Translations under genes and position numbers: made by a program
Assembly (NCBI GenBank): GCA_025936205.1
Contig: JAICTU010000224.1
Span: 1 to 14,315, forward strand
Length of the DNA: 14,315 bases
Direction: 5' to 3'
Source of the DNA: Polyangiaceae bacterium
GTDB lineage: Bacteria; Myxococcota; Polyangia; Polyangiales; Polyangiaceae
The notes under the pieces: model-generated
The model's database searches: none
The model's input: only the letters and a program-made list of their open reading frames with translations
Told to the model about the DNA's origin: nothing
In this document: one piece after another, positions 5,093 to 11,337 of the stretch
Layout of the letters: each line of letters starts with the position of its first letter
Position numbering within the stretch: the first letter of the stretch is position 1

Positions 5093-7048
5093 TCACTGGG
5101 CGGCGGCCGCGGCGGCCGCGTCGCAGACCGCCTGCACGGGCTGGTTGTTCAGCGGCGTCGACAACAGGCACAGGCTGTCCACATACAGCGCAGTGAAGTC
5201 GTCACGATCGAGCGTGCCCTTCTTCAGGACGGAGAGCACCGGATTGAGCAGGTCGACGTTGTCGAGCAGCTGATCCGGGGGCAGGCCGAGGTCTCCGGCA
5301 GCGTCCTCGAGCCGGATGTCCTGGTCGAAGCGCAGCCAGTTGGCGGAGACCGGGTCTGCGCCTTGCGTGGGCAGGTCGGCTTGTTGCAGCGCGCGCTGGT
5401 AGAAGGTGGAGGAGTCGTCCGCCGTCTGCTTCGCGAACTCGGCCGGGGAGACGTAGATCTGTTGCAGCTCTTCCACCTCGTCCCGGTTCAGGCCAATCTC
5501 GCGTGCGTTGGCCAGAGCCACCGGCCCGACTTCGTCCACCACGGGGATGAAGCCCGTCGAGTGGCAGTTCGAGCAAGAGATCGAGGTGACGGCCCGGAAG
5601 TTGTTCTGGCTGGTGTCGAGCAGGATGTCCGAGTCCTGGACGATGGCGTCGTTCCCGTCGGCGATGATGTAGCCCAGCATGCCGTTCGGGAGCGTGAAGA
5701 TCGCCTCCGAGCCGCCTGCCACGAACCCGAACGGATCCTGGAAGATGCTCTGGTTGCCAACGTCCGCCTCGAAATCGAAGCTCTGCCAGAATGCGCCGTT
5801 GCGCACCTGGATGTCGTGGCGCTCCACCAGGCGATCCTGGCGCGAGATCCGCGACTTGGTGGTGCCGGCCCGGATCGCCTGATCGTCCAGGATGTCCTGC
5901 TGCACATCGATGCCCAGGTTGTTCTTGATGAAGTCACCGAGCTTCTGGTTGATGTCGATGTCCAGGATGCCGTAGTAGAGGTTGCCGATCATGGCCACGT
6001 CCATCATCTGATCGGCCATCATGAAGGGGAACGCGGTCTGCGCGTCAGCCTTGGCATCGTCGGCGTCGTCGCCCTGGAATTCCACCGCGTACTGGTTGTT
6101 GGCGGCGATCGCCTCCCACACATCCGCGAAGTTCTGGCCGGCGACGGTCACCGGGCGATCCCAGTCGAAGTCGCGCAGATCGACGCGGTAGACGAGCTGA
6201 TCCGAATCGATCGGCGTGGCCGAACCCACCACGGCCCGGACCGAGAGCATGTTCAGCATCTTGGTCATCGCCTCGCGATCTTTGTCGAGCGCATCGGCGC
6301 AGATGCCCGCGGTGTAGCGGTTGCTCAGCGAGATGTAGCGATAGAAGGGCCGGTCCTTCCCGTCCGCGCGGCCCAGATCGTCGTTGATCGTCTGGAAGAG
6401 CTGATCAAAGTCGACGAGCTGATCCTTGTCCTGGCAATCGCTGGTCGGTGCTGCATCCGGCCAGAAGCGCGGATTGTCGATGTACTGCGCGACGGTGTTG
6501 ATGTCCGCGTCCGTGACCGCCGGCAAGCCGGAGCTGACGGGCGGCATCTCGCCGCGCTTCATGCGCTGAACGACCAACGAGTTGGCGCTGTCGAGCGGAA
6601 CGATCTTGCCGTTCTGCACCAGCTTGTCGATATCGTTGATGTAGTTCATGCCCGCCTGAGCTTGCTGCGGGGTGAGGGCAGGGCCGTGGCACTGGCCGCA
6701 GTTCGCGGCGAGCACGTTTTCGGCGGCCGCCTTCGCGAGCGCAGCGGGGTCGCTGCTCGGCGGGTTGGCGGTCGCGTTCGCGTTGCTCGCGGTCGTCGGC
6801 TTGGCCGCCGCGTTGCTGTTGCCCGCGGTGGAACAACCGGCGAGCAGCGGGTTGTCGTCGCAGGTCTCGGGCTTGGGCGGCGTTACATCGGTCGTGGCCG
6901 GGGCCGGGGTGACGTCGGTGTCCTTCGAATCAGTCGTTCCCTTGTCTGAGCTACCACAAGCGAATGACAGGACGGCGCTAACGCCCAAGCCCAAGAATTT
7001 CAGTTTTGGCGAGAGTCTTGCAATATTCTTTTCGGAGTGTGATGTCAT
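5093..7048 (-). CDS. Large lipoprotein with two c-type haem motifs (cytochrome c domain protein)
   Basis: A predicted exported lipoprotein of 651 residues. ATG 7048 is chosen over an upstream in-frame ATG (7081) because GGAGGA lies 4 bases before it. The signal peptide runs to SFAC, with Cys31 as the lipidation site. A Thr/Asp/Pro/Ala/Asn-rich linker (about 32-100) follows. The first haem site is CGQCH (117-121) in a short cytochrome c domain, with a likely axial Met in RGEMPP (M168). The second is CSNCH (492-496). The central region (FYRYISLSNRY..., YRVDLRDFDWDRP, RLVERHD, FWQSFDFEADVGNQSIFQDPFGF, FTLPNGMLGYIIADG) recalls large cytochrome c proteins I remember from Planctomycetes and other deep-branching bacteria, whose reaction is unknown. 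Electron transfer or a redox reaction at the cell surface is likely. It is divergent from a two-component system, with 141 bases between starts. The tail is Ala-rich. Confidence 0.87.
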   Translation of the reverse strand: MTSHSEKNIARLSPKLKFLGLGVSAVLSFACGSSDKGTTDSKDTDVTPAPATTDVTPPKPETCDDNPLLAGCSTAGNSNAAAKPTTASNANATANPPSSDPAALAKAAAENVLAANCGQCHGPALTPQQAQAGMNYINDIDKLVQNGKIVPLDSANSLVVQRMKRGEMPPVSSGLPAVTDADINTVAQYIDNPRFWPDAAPTSDCQDKDQLVDFDQLFQTINDDLGRADGKDRPFYRYISLSNRYTAGICADALDKDREAMTKMLNMLSVRAVVGSATPIDSDQLVYRVDLRDFDWDRPVTVAGQNFADVWEAIAANNQYAVEFQGDDADDAKADAQTAFPFMMADQMMDVAMIGNLYYGILDIDINQKLGDFIKNNLGIDVQQDILDDQAIRAGTTKSRISRQDRLVERHDIQVRNGAFWQSFDFEADVGNQSIFQDPFGFVAGGSEAIFTLPNGMLGYIIADGNDAIVQDSDILLDTSQNNFRAVTSISCSNCHSTGFIPVVDEVGPVALANAREIGLNRDEVEELQQIYVSPAEFAKQTADDSSTFYQRALQQADLPTQGADPVSANWLRFDQDIRLEDAAGDLGLPPDQLLDNVDLLNPVLSVLKKGTLDRDDFTALYVDSLCLLSTPLNNQPVQAVCDAAAAAAAQ

Positions 7049-7080
7049 TGGGTCCTCCACGGGCCCATCAGCAAGCCTCA

Positions 7081-7096
7081 TGCCGAGGCAGAACCA
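7081..7096 (-). promoter_or_regulatory. Weak sigma-54-like -24/-12 candidate upstream of the cytochrome gene
   Basis: Reading the minus strand, TGGTTC-TGCCT-CGGCA has the required GG (7095-7094) and GC (7083-7082) exactly 10 bases apart, 33 bases upstream of ATG 7048. It matches only part of the TGGCAC-N5-TTGCA consensus. Interest comes from the neighbouring NtrC-type activator. Such spacing occurs easily by chance in GC-rich DNA. Confidence 0.22.
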
Positions 7097-7106
7097 GCGA
7101 TCTGCA

Positions 7107-7126
7107 TTGGGTCAACTTGGGTCGAC
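7107..7126. repeat. Tandem 10-base direct repeat in the divergent control region
   Basis: TTGGGTCAAC (7107-7116) is followed at once by TTGGGTCGAC (7117-7126), a single mismatch between units. The 10-base period places both units on the same DNA face, as for a regulator that binds direct repeats. It lies between the divergent starts of the cytochrome (7048) and response regulator (7190) genes, and could be a response-regulator or repressor site. That role is inferred. Confidence 0.4.
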
Positions 7127-7189
7127 GCGCTCCGCGGATGCCGTAGGAATTTGTGCACGGTGACGACCTCACGAGAGCGCAGCGGAGCA

Positions 7190-8560
7190 ATGATCTGGGT
7201 GGTGGACGATCACCTGCCGACGGCCGCCGCCGTCGCGGAGATCGTCCGTGGGCTCGGGCACAGCGCGCGTACCTTCGCGGCAGCTGAGCTCGCTTGCGCT
7301 GCGCTGGAGCAAGTGAGCTCCGCCGAGCTCTGCGCCGTGCTGATCACGGATCTGCGCATGCCGGGCATGGATGGCCTGGCGCTGCTGCAGCGCTTTCGAT
7401 CCAAGGCGCCGGCGGTGGGCGTGGTGGTGATCACCGCCCACGGCTCGATCGACGACGCGGTGGTGGCGATGCGCGCCGGGGCGTTCGATTTCCTGACCAA
7501 GCCGCTCGACGTGGAGCGCGTGGAGACGGTGGTGCGCAACGCCGTGATGCGCGCCGTGCTCGACGCCGAGTTGGTGAAGGTGCGCGCCGAGAACCGCGCT
7601 CTGAAGGCGGAGGCGCAGCCGGCGGTCGTCTTTCGCAGCGCCGCCATGCGCGCGGTGCTGGACGCGGCGGAGCGCGCCGCGTCCTCCGACGCCACGGTGC
7701 TGGTGCTGGGCGAGAGCGGCACCGGCAAGGAGCGCATCGCGCGCTGGATCCACGATTCTTCGCAGCGCGCGGCAGGCCCGTTCGTGGCCACGCACCTGGC
7801 CGCGCTGGCCGAGGGCCTGCTGGAGAGCGAGCTCTTCGGGCACGAGCGCGGCGCCTTCACGGGCGCGCTCGCGCGGCACGCCGGGCGCTTCGAGGAAGCC
7901 GACGCCGGCACGCTCTTTCTCGATGAGATCGCCGAGATCGATGCGCGCACACAGGTGAAGCTGCTGCGCGTGTTGCAGGAGCGGGTGGTGGTGCGCGTCG
8001 GCGGCACCAACGAAGTGAAGGTGAACACGCGCCTGGTTGCCGCCACGCATCGCGACCTGGACGCGGACGTGGCCGCCGGGCGCTTCCGGCCGGATCTGCT
8101 CTATCGCCTGGACGTGATCCGGATCGTGGTGCCGCCGTTGCGCTCGCGCCGAGAAGACATCGCGGCGTTGCTCGCGCATTTTCTGGATCGCTCCGCCTCC
8201 AAGTACGGTCGCCCCGTCCCGGAGCTGTCGACCGAGGTCGCGCAGGCGCTGCTCAGCTACAGCTGGCCCGGCAACGTGCGCGAGCTGGAGAACGTGGCCG
8301 AGCGCCTGGTGGTGATGGGCGAGTCCCAGATCCGGCTGGAAGACATTCCGCTGCGCATCGCCGCGGCCCCCACGGCGCCGCCCAGCCTGCTGCCGGAGGG
8401 AGACCTCGATCTGCCGGCCTTCCTGGAGAGCCTGGAGCGCGAGCTGCTGAGGCGTGCGTTGGAGCGCGCGCCGGGCAACAAGGCGCAGGCGGCGCGCAGC
8501 CTCGGGCTCTCGCGCGAAGCGCTGCGCTACAAGCTGCAGAAATACGGCCTCGATGCCTGA
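7190..8560 (+). CDS. NtrC-family sigma-54-dependent response regulator
   Basis: A cytoplasmic transcription activator of 456 residues. The receiver domain (about 1-120) has the acidic pair DD (6-7), phospho-acceptor D54 in ITDLRMPGMDG, T82 and K104. The AAA+ domain (about 145-375) has Walker A GESGTGKE (174-181), the sigma-54-contact loop GAFTGA (221-226) and Walker B TLFLDE (241-246), plus WPGNVRELENV. The C-terminal Fis-type helix-turn-helix is NKAQAARSLGLSREALRYKL. All parts needed to remodel sigma-54 holoenzyme are present. The usual VNCAAL segment reads THLAAL here, a mild departure. Start ATG 7190 is preferred over the upstream GTG at 7151 because MIWVVDD matches the family start and GGAG lies just upstream. 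Its stop overlaps the kinase start by 8 bases, so the two are a cognate, coupled pair. The targets are unknown; the divergent cytochrome gene is the nearest candidate. Confidence 0.95.
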   Translation: MIWVVDDHLPTAAAVAEIVRGLGHSARTFAAAELACAALEQVSSAELCAVLITDLRMPGMDGLALLQRFRSKAPAVGVVVITAHGSIDDAVVAMRAGAFDFLTKPLDVERVETVVRNAVMRAVLDAELVKVRAENRALKAEAQPAVVFRSAAMRAVLDAAERAASSDATVLVLGESGTGKERIARWIHDSSQRAAGPFVATHLAALAEGLLESELFGHERGAFTGALARHAGRFEEADAGTLFLDEIAEIDARTQVKLLRVLQERVVVRVGGTNEVKVNTRLVAATHRDLDADVAAGRFRPDLLYRLDVIRIVVPPLRSRREDIAALLAHFLDRSASKYGRPVPELSTEVAQALLSYSWPGNVRELENVAERLVVMGESQIRLEDIPLRIAAAPTAPPSLLPEGDLDLPAFLESLERELLRRALERAPGNKAQAARSLGLSREALRYKLQKYGLDA

Positions 8561-9917
8561 TTCCCAGCCCTCGAGCGTACGGACCGCGCCCCGAGCCTGG
8601 CTTCGGCGGCTGCACGTGCGCCATGCGCTGACGCTGGCGGGGGTGGCGCTGAGCTCGGCGTTGCTGGTGGGAGTGCCGCTGTACCTGTTCGCGCTCGATG
8701 CTCTGCAGGACGCGCTCCACGATCGGCTGGAGGGCATCGCCGAGCTGGCCGCGGTGGGCCTGACCGGCGAAAATGGACGCGGCGATGCCGCCGATTCCAT
8801 CCTTGCCATGGTGCGCGAGGAGGCCGATCTCGACGCCGTGTGCGTGCTGGAGCGCGACGGTACATTCCTGCGCAGCTCCACGCCGGATCACGGCGCCTGC
8901 GCGCTGGCGCGCGAGGATCTGGGCGTGCTCGCGGGGCTGGGCGGCGGCGATTCGGCGCACACACCCGTACGGCGCGGCCGTGACGGCACGCCGTATTTGC
9001 TCGCGTTTGCGCCCGTGCACGGCGACAGCGGTCCGATCGTCGCGGTGCGCGCGTCGGCGCCCTACCTGGAACGCCTCGACGAATTGCGCGTCTATTTCGC
9101 CGTCGCGGGCGTGGCCGGCGTGCTGCTGGTGGGCTTGCTCGGTGCCTGGAGCGCCAAGCGCCTGGTGCGCCCGGTGGAGCGATTGGTGGCGGCGACGGCG
9201 CGGCTCGGCGCTGGTGGTGAGCCGGAGCCGCCTGAGCCCGCCACCACCATCGAGCTGAACGCGCTGCAAGAAGCCTTCGTGCGCATGTCGGTGCTGATCC
9301 GGGCGCGCGAAAAGTCGCTGCGCGCGCTGGCGGGAGGCGTGGCGCATGAAGTCCGCAACCCGGCGCACGCACTGCGCCTGCATCTAGGCCTGCTGCGGCG
9401 CGAGCTCGCGGCGACTCATCCGGGCACGTCGAGTCAGCGCATCGAGACGCTGCAGGGGCTGCTCGACGAGCTGGATGCGACCGTCGAGGCCTTCCTGCTC
9501 TTCGCGCAGGATCGAGCTCCACGGCGCCAGGCGGTGAACCTGCGCGCGCTGCTGCAGCGGGCCTGCGACGGCGCTGAAATCGAGGCCGCCGACGTCGAGG
9601 TGCAAGTCGATCCGGTGCTGGTGGAGCGCGCGGTGGGCAACCTGGTGCGCAACGCCTTGCAGGTGGGCAGCCAGCGCGTGCGCGTGCGAGCCAGCTGCAG
9701 CGACGCGCTGTTGATCGCCGTCGAAGATTCCGGTCCGGGCTTCTCCGAGCGCCTGCTCTCGACCGCATTCGAGCCGTTCGTGGCGGGACGTCCCGACGGC
9801 ACCGGGCTGGGGCTCGCGATCGTCTCGGCAGTGGCTCGCGCGCACGGTGGCTCGGCGCGCATCGCGCGCTCCGGCCCCGGCGGCTCGGTCGTCGAGCTGC
9901 TGCTTCCACTCGGCTGA
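8553..9917 (+). CDS. Membrane-bound sensor histidine kinase, partner of the NtrC-type regulator
   Basis: An inner-membrane sensor kinase of 454 residues. The first membrane helix is at about 25-48 (LTLAGVALSSALLVGVPLYLF). A periplasmic sensing region of about 130 residues (50-178) follows, then a second helix at 181-200 (YFAVAGVAGVLLVGLLGAWS) and a HAMP-like linker (SAKRLVRPVERLVAATARLG). The dimerisation helix carries the phospho-site H265 in GGVAHEVRNP. The ATPase domain has the N box GNLVRNAL (N363, N367), the G1 box EDSGPGF (D392) and the G2 box GTGLGLAI (416-423). The periplasmic region matches no named sensor fold I recognise, so the stimulus is unknown. Start ATG 8553 lies inside the regulator's last codons (ATGCCTGA). 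The frame stays open to 8454, but that stretch is only a shadow of the regulator's DNA-binding domain. Confidence 0.95.
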   Translation: MPDSQPSSVRTAPRAWLRRLHVRHALTLAGVALSSALLVGVPLYLFALDALQDALHDRLEGIAELAAVGLTGENGRGDAADSILAMVREEADLDAVCVLERDGTFLRSSTPDHGACALAREDLGVLAGLGGGDSAHTPVRRGRDGTPYLLAFAPVHGDSGPIVAVRASAPYLERLDELRVYFAVAGVAGVLLVGLLGAWSAKRLVRPVERLVAATARLGAGGEPEPPEPATTIELNALQEAFVRMSVLIRAREKSLRALAGGVAHEVRNPAHALRLHLGLLRRELAATHPGTSSQRIETLQGLLDELDATVEAFLLFAQDRAPRRQAVNLRALLQRACDGAEIEAADVEVQVDPVLVERAVGNLVRNALQVGSQRVRVRASCSDALLIAVEDSGPGFSERLLSTAFEPFVAGRPDGTGLGLAIVSAVARAHGGSARIARSGPGGSVVELLLPLG

Positions 9918-9931
9918 GCCCAGCCCTGGAG

Positions 9932-9963
9932 CGGAAGATTCCTTCCGATCCGGCAAAGTTTTT
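9932..9963 (+). terminator. Possible terminator after the two-component operon
   Basis: CGGAAG (9932-9937), loop ATTC, CTTCCG (9942-9947) form a perfect 6-pair hairpin 15 bases after the kinase stop. TTTTT follows at 9959-9963, but 11 bases after the stem, which is farther than in a classic intrinsic terminator. Confidence 0.3.
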
Positions 9964-9970
9964 CACGCCG

Positions 9971-10020
9971 TGAGCCGACTTCTGAGTCGATTTCGGTCGG
10001 GTCTGAACCAGACCGGCTCA
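9971..10020. other. Potential three-way-junction fold between the kinase and MarR genes
   Basis: Three perfect stems nest without gaps at the junction: closing stem TGAGCC/GGCTCA (9971-9976/10015-10020), arm GACT-TCTG-AGTC (9977-9988), and arm GGTCTG-AAC-CAGACC (10000-10014), with 11 unpaired bases (9989-9999) between the arms. It could be a 3'-end structure of the two-component mRNA or part of a small RNA. There is no T-tract after it. The stems are short and chance cannot be excluded. Confidence 0.25.
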
Positions 10021-10079
10021 GCCGTCCGGTGATCGAGAACGCGCAGGCCTCCCGGCTCCGAGTTCGAAGCGTTGAGGGC

Positions 10080-10108
10080 TTGACAGATAGTTTCCCAAGA
10101 AACATAAT
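10080..10108 (+). promoter_or_regulatory. Sigma-70-type promoter of the marR gene
   Basis: A perfect -35 TTGACA (10080-10085) and -10 CATAAT (10103-10108, 5 of 6) are separated by the ideal 17 bases. Transcription should start near 10115, leaving a leader of about 19 bases before ATG 10134. Both MarR-operator-like palindromes overlap the promoter or its start point. Confidence 0.75.
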
Positions 10109-10124
10109 CTGTTTCCAGGGAAAC
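10090..10124. promoter_or_regulatory. Paired palindromic operators, probable MarR autoregulatory sites
   Basis: Operator 1, GTTTCCCAAGAAAC (10090-10103), lies between the -35 and -10. Operator 2, GTTTCCAGGGAAAC (10111-10124), covers the start point. Both are GTTTC...GAAAC inverted repeats and their centres are 21 bases apart, exactly two helical turns. Their AT content stands out against the GC-rich surroundings. MarR dimers bind palindromes of about this size and commonly repress their own promoters, so autorepression is the simple reading; the protein-site match itself is inferred. Confidence 0.7.
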
Positions 10125-10133
10125 AATTCGTTC

Positions 10134-10592
10134 ATGGCGCGCGCACCGATCTCAAACCTCGAAGCTCATCTCGGTTACTGGCTACGTCGCGTTTCGAACG
10201 AGGTCTCGGGAGCCTTTGCGCGGTCACTCCAGGCGGAGCAAATCTCCGTGGCAGAATGGGTCGCACTGCGGCTGCTGTACACGGGGGAAAAAAGGACACC
10301 GGGAGACCTGGCGGCGCTCACGGGTATGACCCGCGGTGCGGTGTCGAAGGTGCTGGACAAGCTCGAAAGCAAGGCGCTGACGGCGCGCGCGAGCAACCCG
10401 GAGGATCAGCGCGTGCAGTGGCTCTCGCTCACGGCCGACGGGCAACGGCTCGTGCCGCGGTTGGCTGCGCTCGCCGATCGCAATGACGCCCACTTCTTTG
10501 CCTGCCTCAGCTCGAGTGAGCAGTCCACGCTCCGGCGGCTGCTCGAGAAGCTCGCGGACGTGCATCGGCTGCGCGAGGCGCCGGTCGACTAG
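10134..10592 (+). CDS. MarR-family transcriptional regulator
   Basis: A cytoplasmic DNA-binding protein of 152 residues, the standard length for the family. An N-terminal dimerisation helix (LGYWLRRVSNEVSGAFARSL) is followed by ISVAEWVALRLLY. The winged helix-turn-helix is at about 56-80 (TPGDLAALTGMTRGAVSKVLDKLESKAL), and the wing carries the conserved Asp-Arg pair in NPEDQRVQWLSLT. C-terminal helices complete the dimer. ATG 10134 is preferred to an in-frame upstream start at 10029 because the promoter and both operators lie between them; AGGGA lies 12 bases upstream. There is one cysteine (C124), not placed like the N-terminal redox Cys of OhrR, so peroxide sensing of that type is unlikely. 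The ligand is unknown. The DUF1398 gene follows after 44 bases and is its likely co-regulated partner. Confidence 0.93.
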   Translation: MARAPISNLEAHLGYWLRRVSNEVSGAFARSLQAEQISVAEWVALRLLYTGEKRTPGDLAALTGMTRGAVSKVLDKLESKALTARASNPEDQRVQWLSLTADGQRLVPRLAALADRNDAHFFACLSSSEQSTLRRLLEKLADVHRLREAPVD

Positions 10593-10636
10593 CGCCCGAC
10601 AGAGACGCCACCTTTTTGACGAGAGGAAAGACAGTG

Positions 10637-11050
10637 ATGAGTCACGCGACAGAAAACCTCGAGGCCGCGCTGGAACGAGCAATCGAGATCCGACCGAAGG
10701 TCGGCGGCTTTCCTTATCTGGCCGAGACTCTTCGGCGTGCGGGAGTGACCCGCAATCAGTGGCTCCTGCCCGCCTGTCAGAGCATCTATCACACGCAGCA
10801 GGGCCCCGTCGTGTCGATGGGTACGCCGTTGACGAGCGGCATGTCGGACATCCCCAGCTTTGATCGCGACGCGCTCATCCGAGCGCTGCGCGCGGATCAG
10901 GGCGGACACACGACGTTCCCGGAGTTCATCGAAGCGGCGTGGCGTGCCGGAGTGATCCGCTGGGAAGTGGACCTGTCGGCGCGAACGGTGACGTACCACG
11001 GCTGGCTCGGCGAAAACTACGTGGAGGAATATCGAGCGGTGGAGCTGTGA
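10637..11050 (+). CDS. DUF1398 family protein (YbcV-like)
   Basis: A soluble protein of 137 residues. Conserved DUF1398 features are LAETLRRAGVTRNQWLLPAC, QSIYHTQQGPVV, the segment FDRDALIRALRADQGGHTTF, then PEFIEAAWRAGVIRWEVDL and the C-terminal YHGWLGENYVEEYRAVEL. This matches my memory of E. coli YbcV and relatives, whose biochemical role is not established. There is no signal peptide or membrane segment. ATG 10637 has GAGAGGAAAG a few bases upstream; a GTG at 10634 is an equally possible start, and TTG 10616 is less likely. Placement directly after marR, with no obvious promoter of its own, suggests one operon under the GTTTC-GAAAC operators. A role in the stress or chemical response sensed by MarR is inferred only. 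Confidence 0.85.
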   Translation: MSHATENLEAALERAIEIRPKVGGFPYLAETLRRAGVTRNQWLLPACQSIYHTQQGPVVSMGTPLTSGMSDIPSFDRDALIRALRADQGGHTTFPEFIEAAWRAGVIRWEVDLSARTVTYHGWLGENYVEEYRAVEL

Positions 11051-11262
11051 ATGTGGACGGTGATCGGAGCGCTCCGCGATAACGTCCTTTCGGCGCCGTT
11101 GCATGAGCGCGAGGGCGCACTGCGATCACTCGGTCGCGAACGATTTCTTCTGCGTTCAGTCCGAGTTCAGCTGGTAGTGGCGATTTCGTGCTCCGGCGCA
11201 CGATTGCCTCGGAGAAAAATCGAGGTGCGCTGCTGCCTGGCACGACGCCGTATGTCCGCGAG

Positions 11263-11290
11263 TTGACATCACTCTCGCTGCCCGTAAGCT
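11263..11290 (+). promoter_or_regulatory. Candidate sigma-70-like promoter for the VWA lipoprotein gene
   Basis: A perfect -35 TTGACA (11263-11268) is followed after 16 bases by TAAGCT (11285-11290), which matches the -10 consensus at only three positions, including the key first T-A and last T. The predicted start point near 11297 lies just before a strong palindrome and 40 bases before the ATG. Confidence 0.45.
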
Positions 11291-11302
11291 CGAACTCTCG
11301 CT

Positions 11303-11321
11303 GTGCACCGATCCGGTGCAC
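11303..11321. promoter_or_regulatory. Palindrome in the leader of the VWA lipoprotein gene
   Basis: GTGCACCG-ATC-CGGTGCAC is a perfect inverted repeat with 8-base arms, just downstream of the predicted start point and 17 bases before ATG 11338. It may be a repressor operator or a hairpin in the 5' end of the mRNA. The gene's AGGAAG ribosome site lies just after it and stays free. Confidence 0.45.
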
Positions 11322-11337
11322 GCGACACAGGAAGCCG

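Noticed and set aside
5045..6949. 634-codon open frame on the plus strand, antisense to the cytochrome gene
   Set aside because: It mirrors the real gene, as is common in GC-rich DNA. Its product is rich in Val, Arg, Asp and His with no motifs, while the minus strand has a signal peptide, two haem motifs and a strong ribosome site.
7169..8881. 570-codon open frame on the minus strand, antisense to the response regulator and kinase
   Set aside because: The product is a His/Arg/Gln-rich shadow, and the plus strand carries complete receiver, AAA+ and helix-turn-helix motifs.
10029..10133. In-frame N-terminal extension of MarR from 10029
   Set aside because: It would cross the promoter and both operators, and the extra residues match nothing in the family. 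ATG 10134 gives the normal length.
11051..11266. 71-codon open frame starting right after the DUF1398 stop
   Set aside because: No ribosome site independent of the preceding stop, Arg/Ser-rich with no domain, and it runs into the candidate promoter of the VWA gene. Kept as intergenic.
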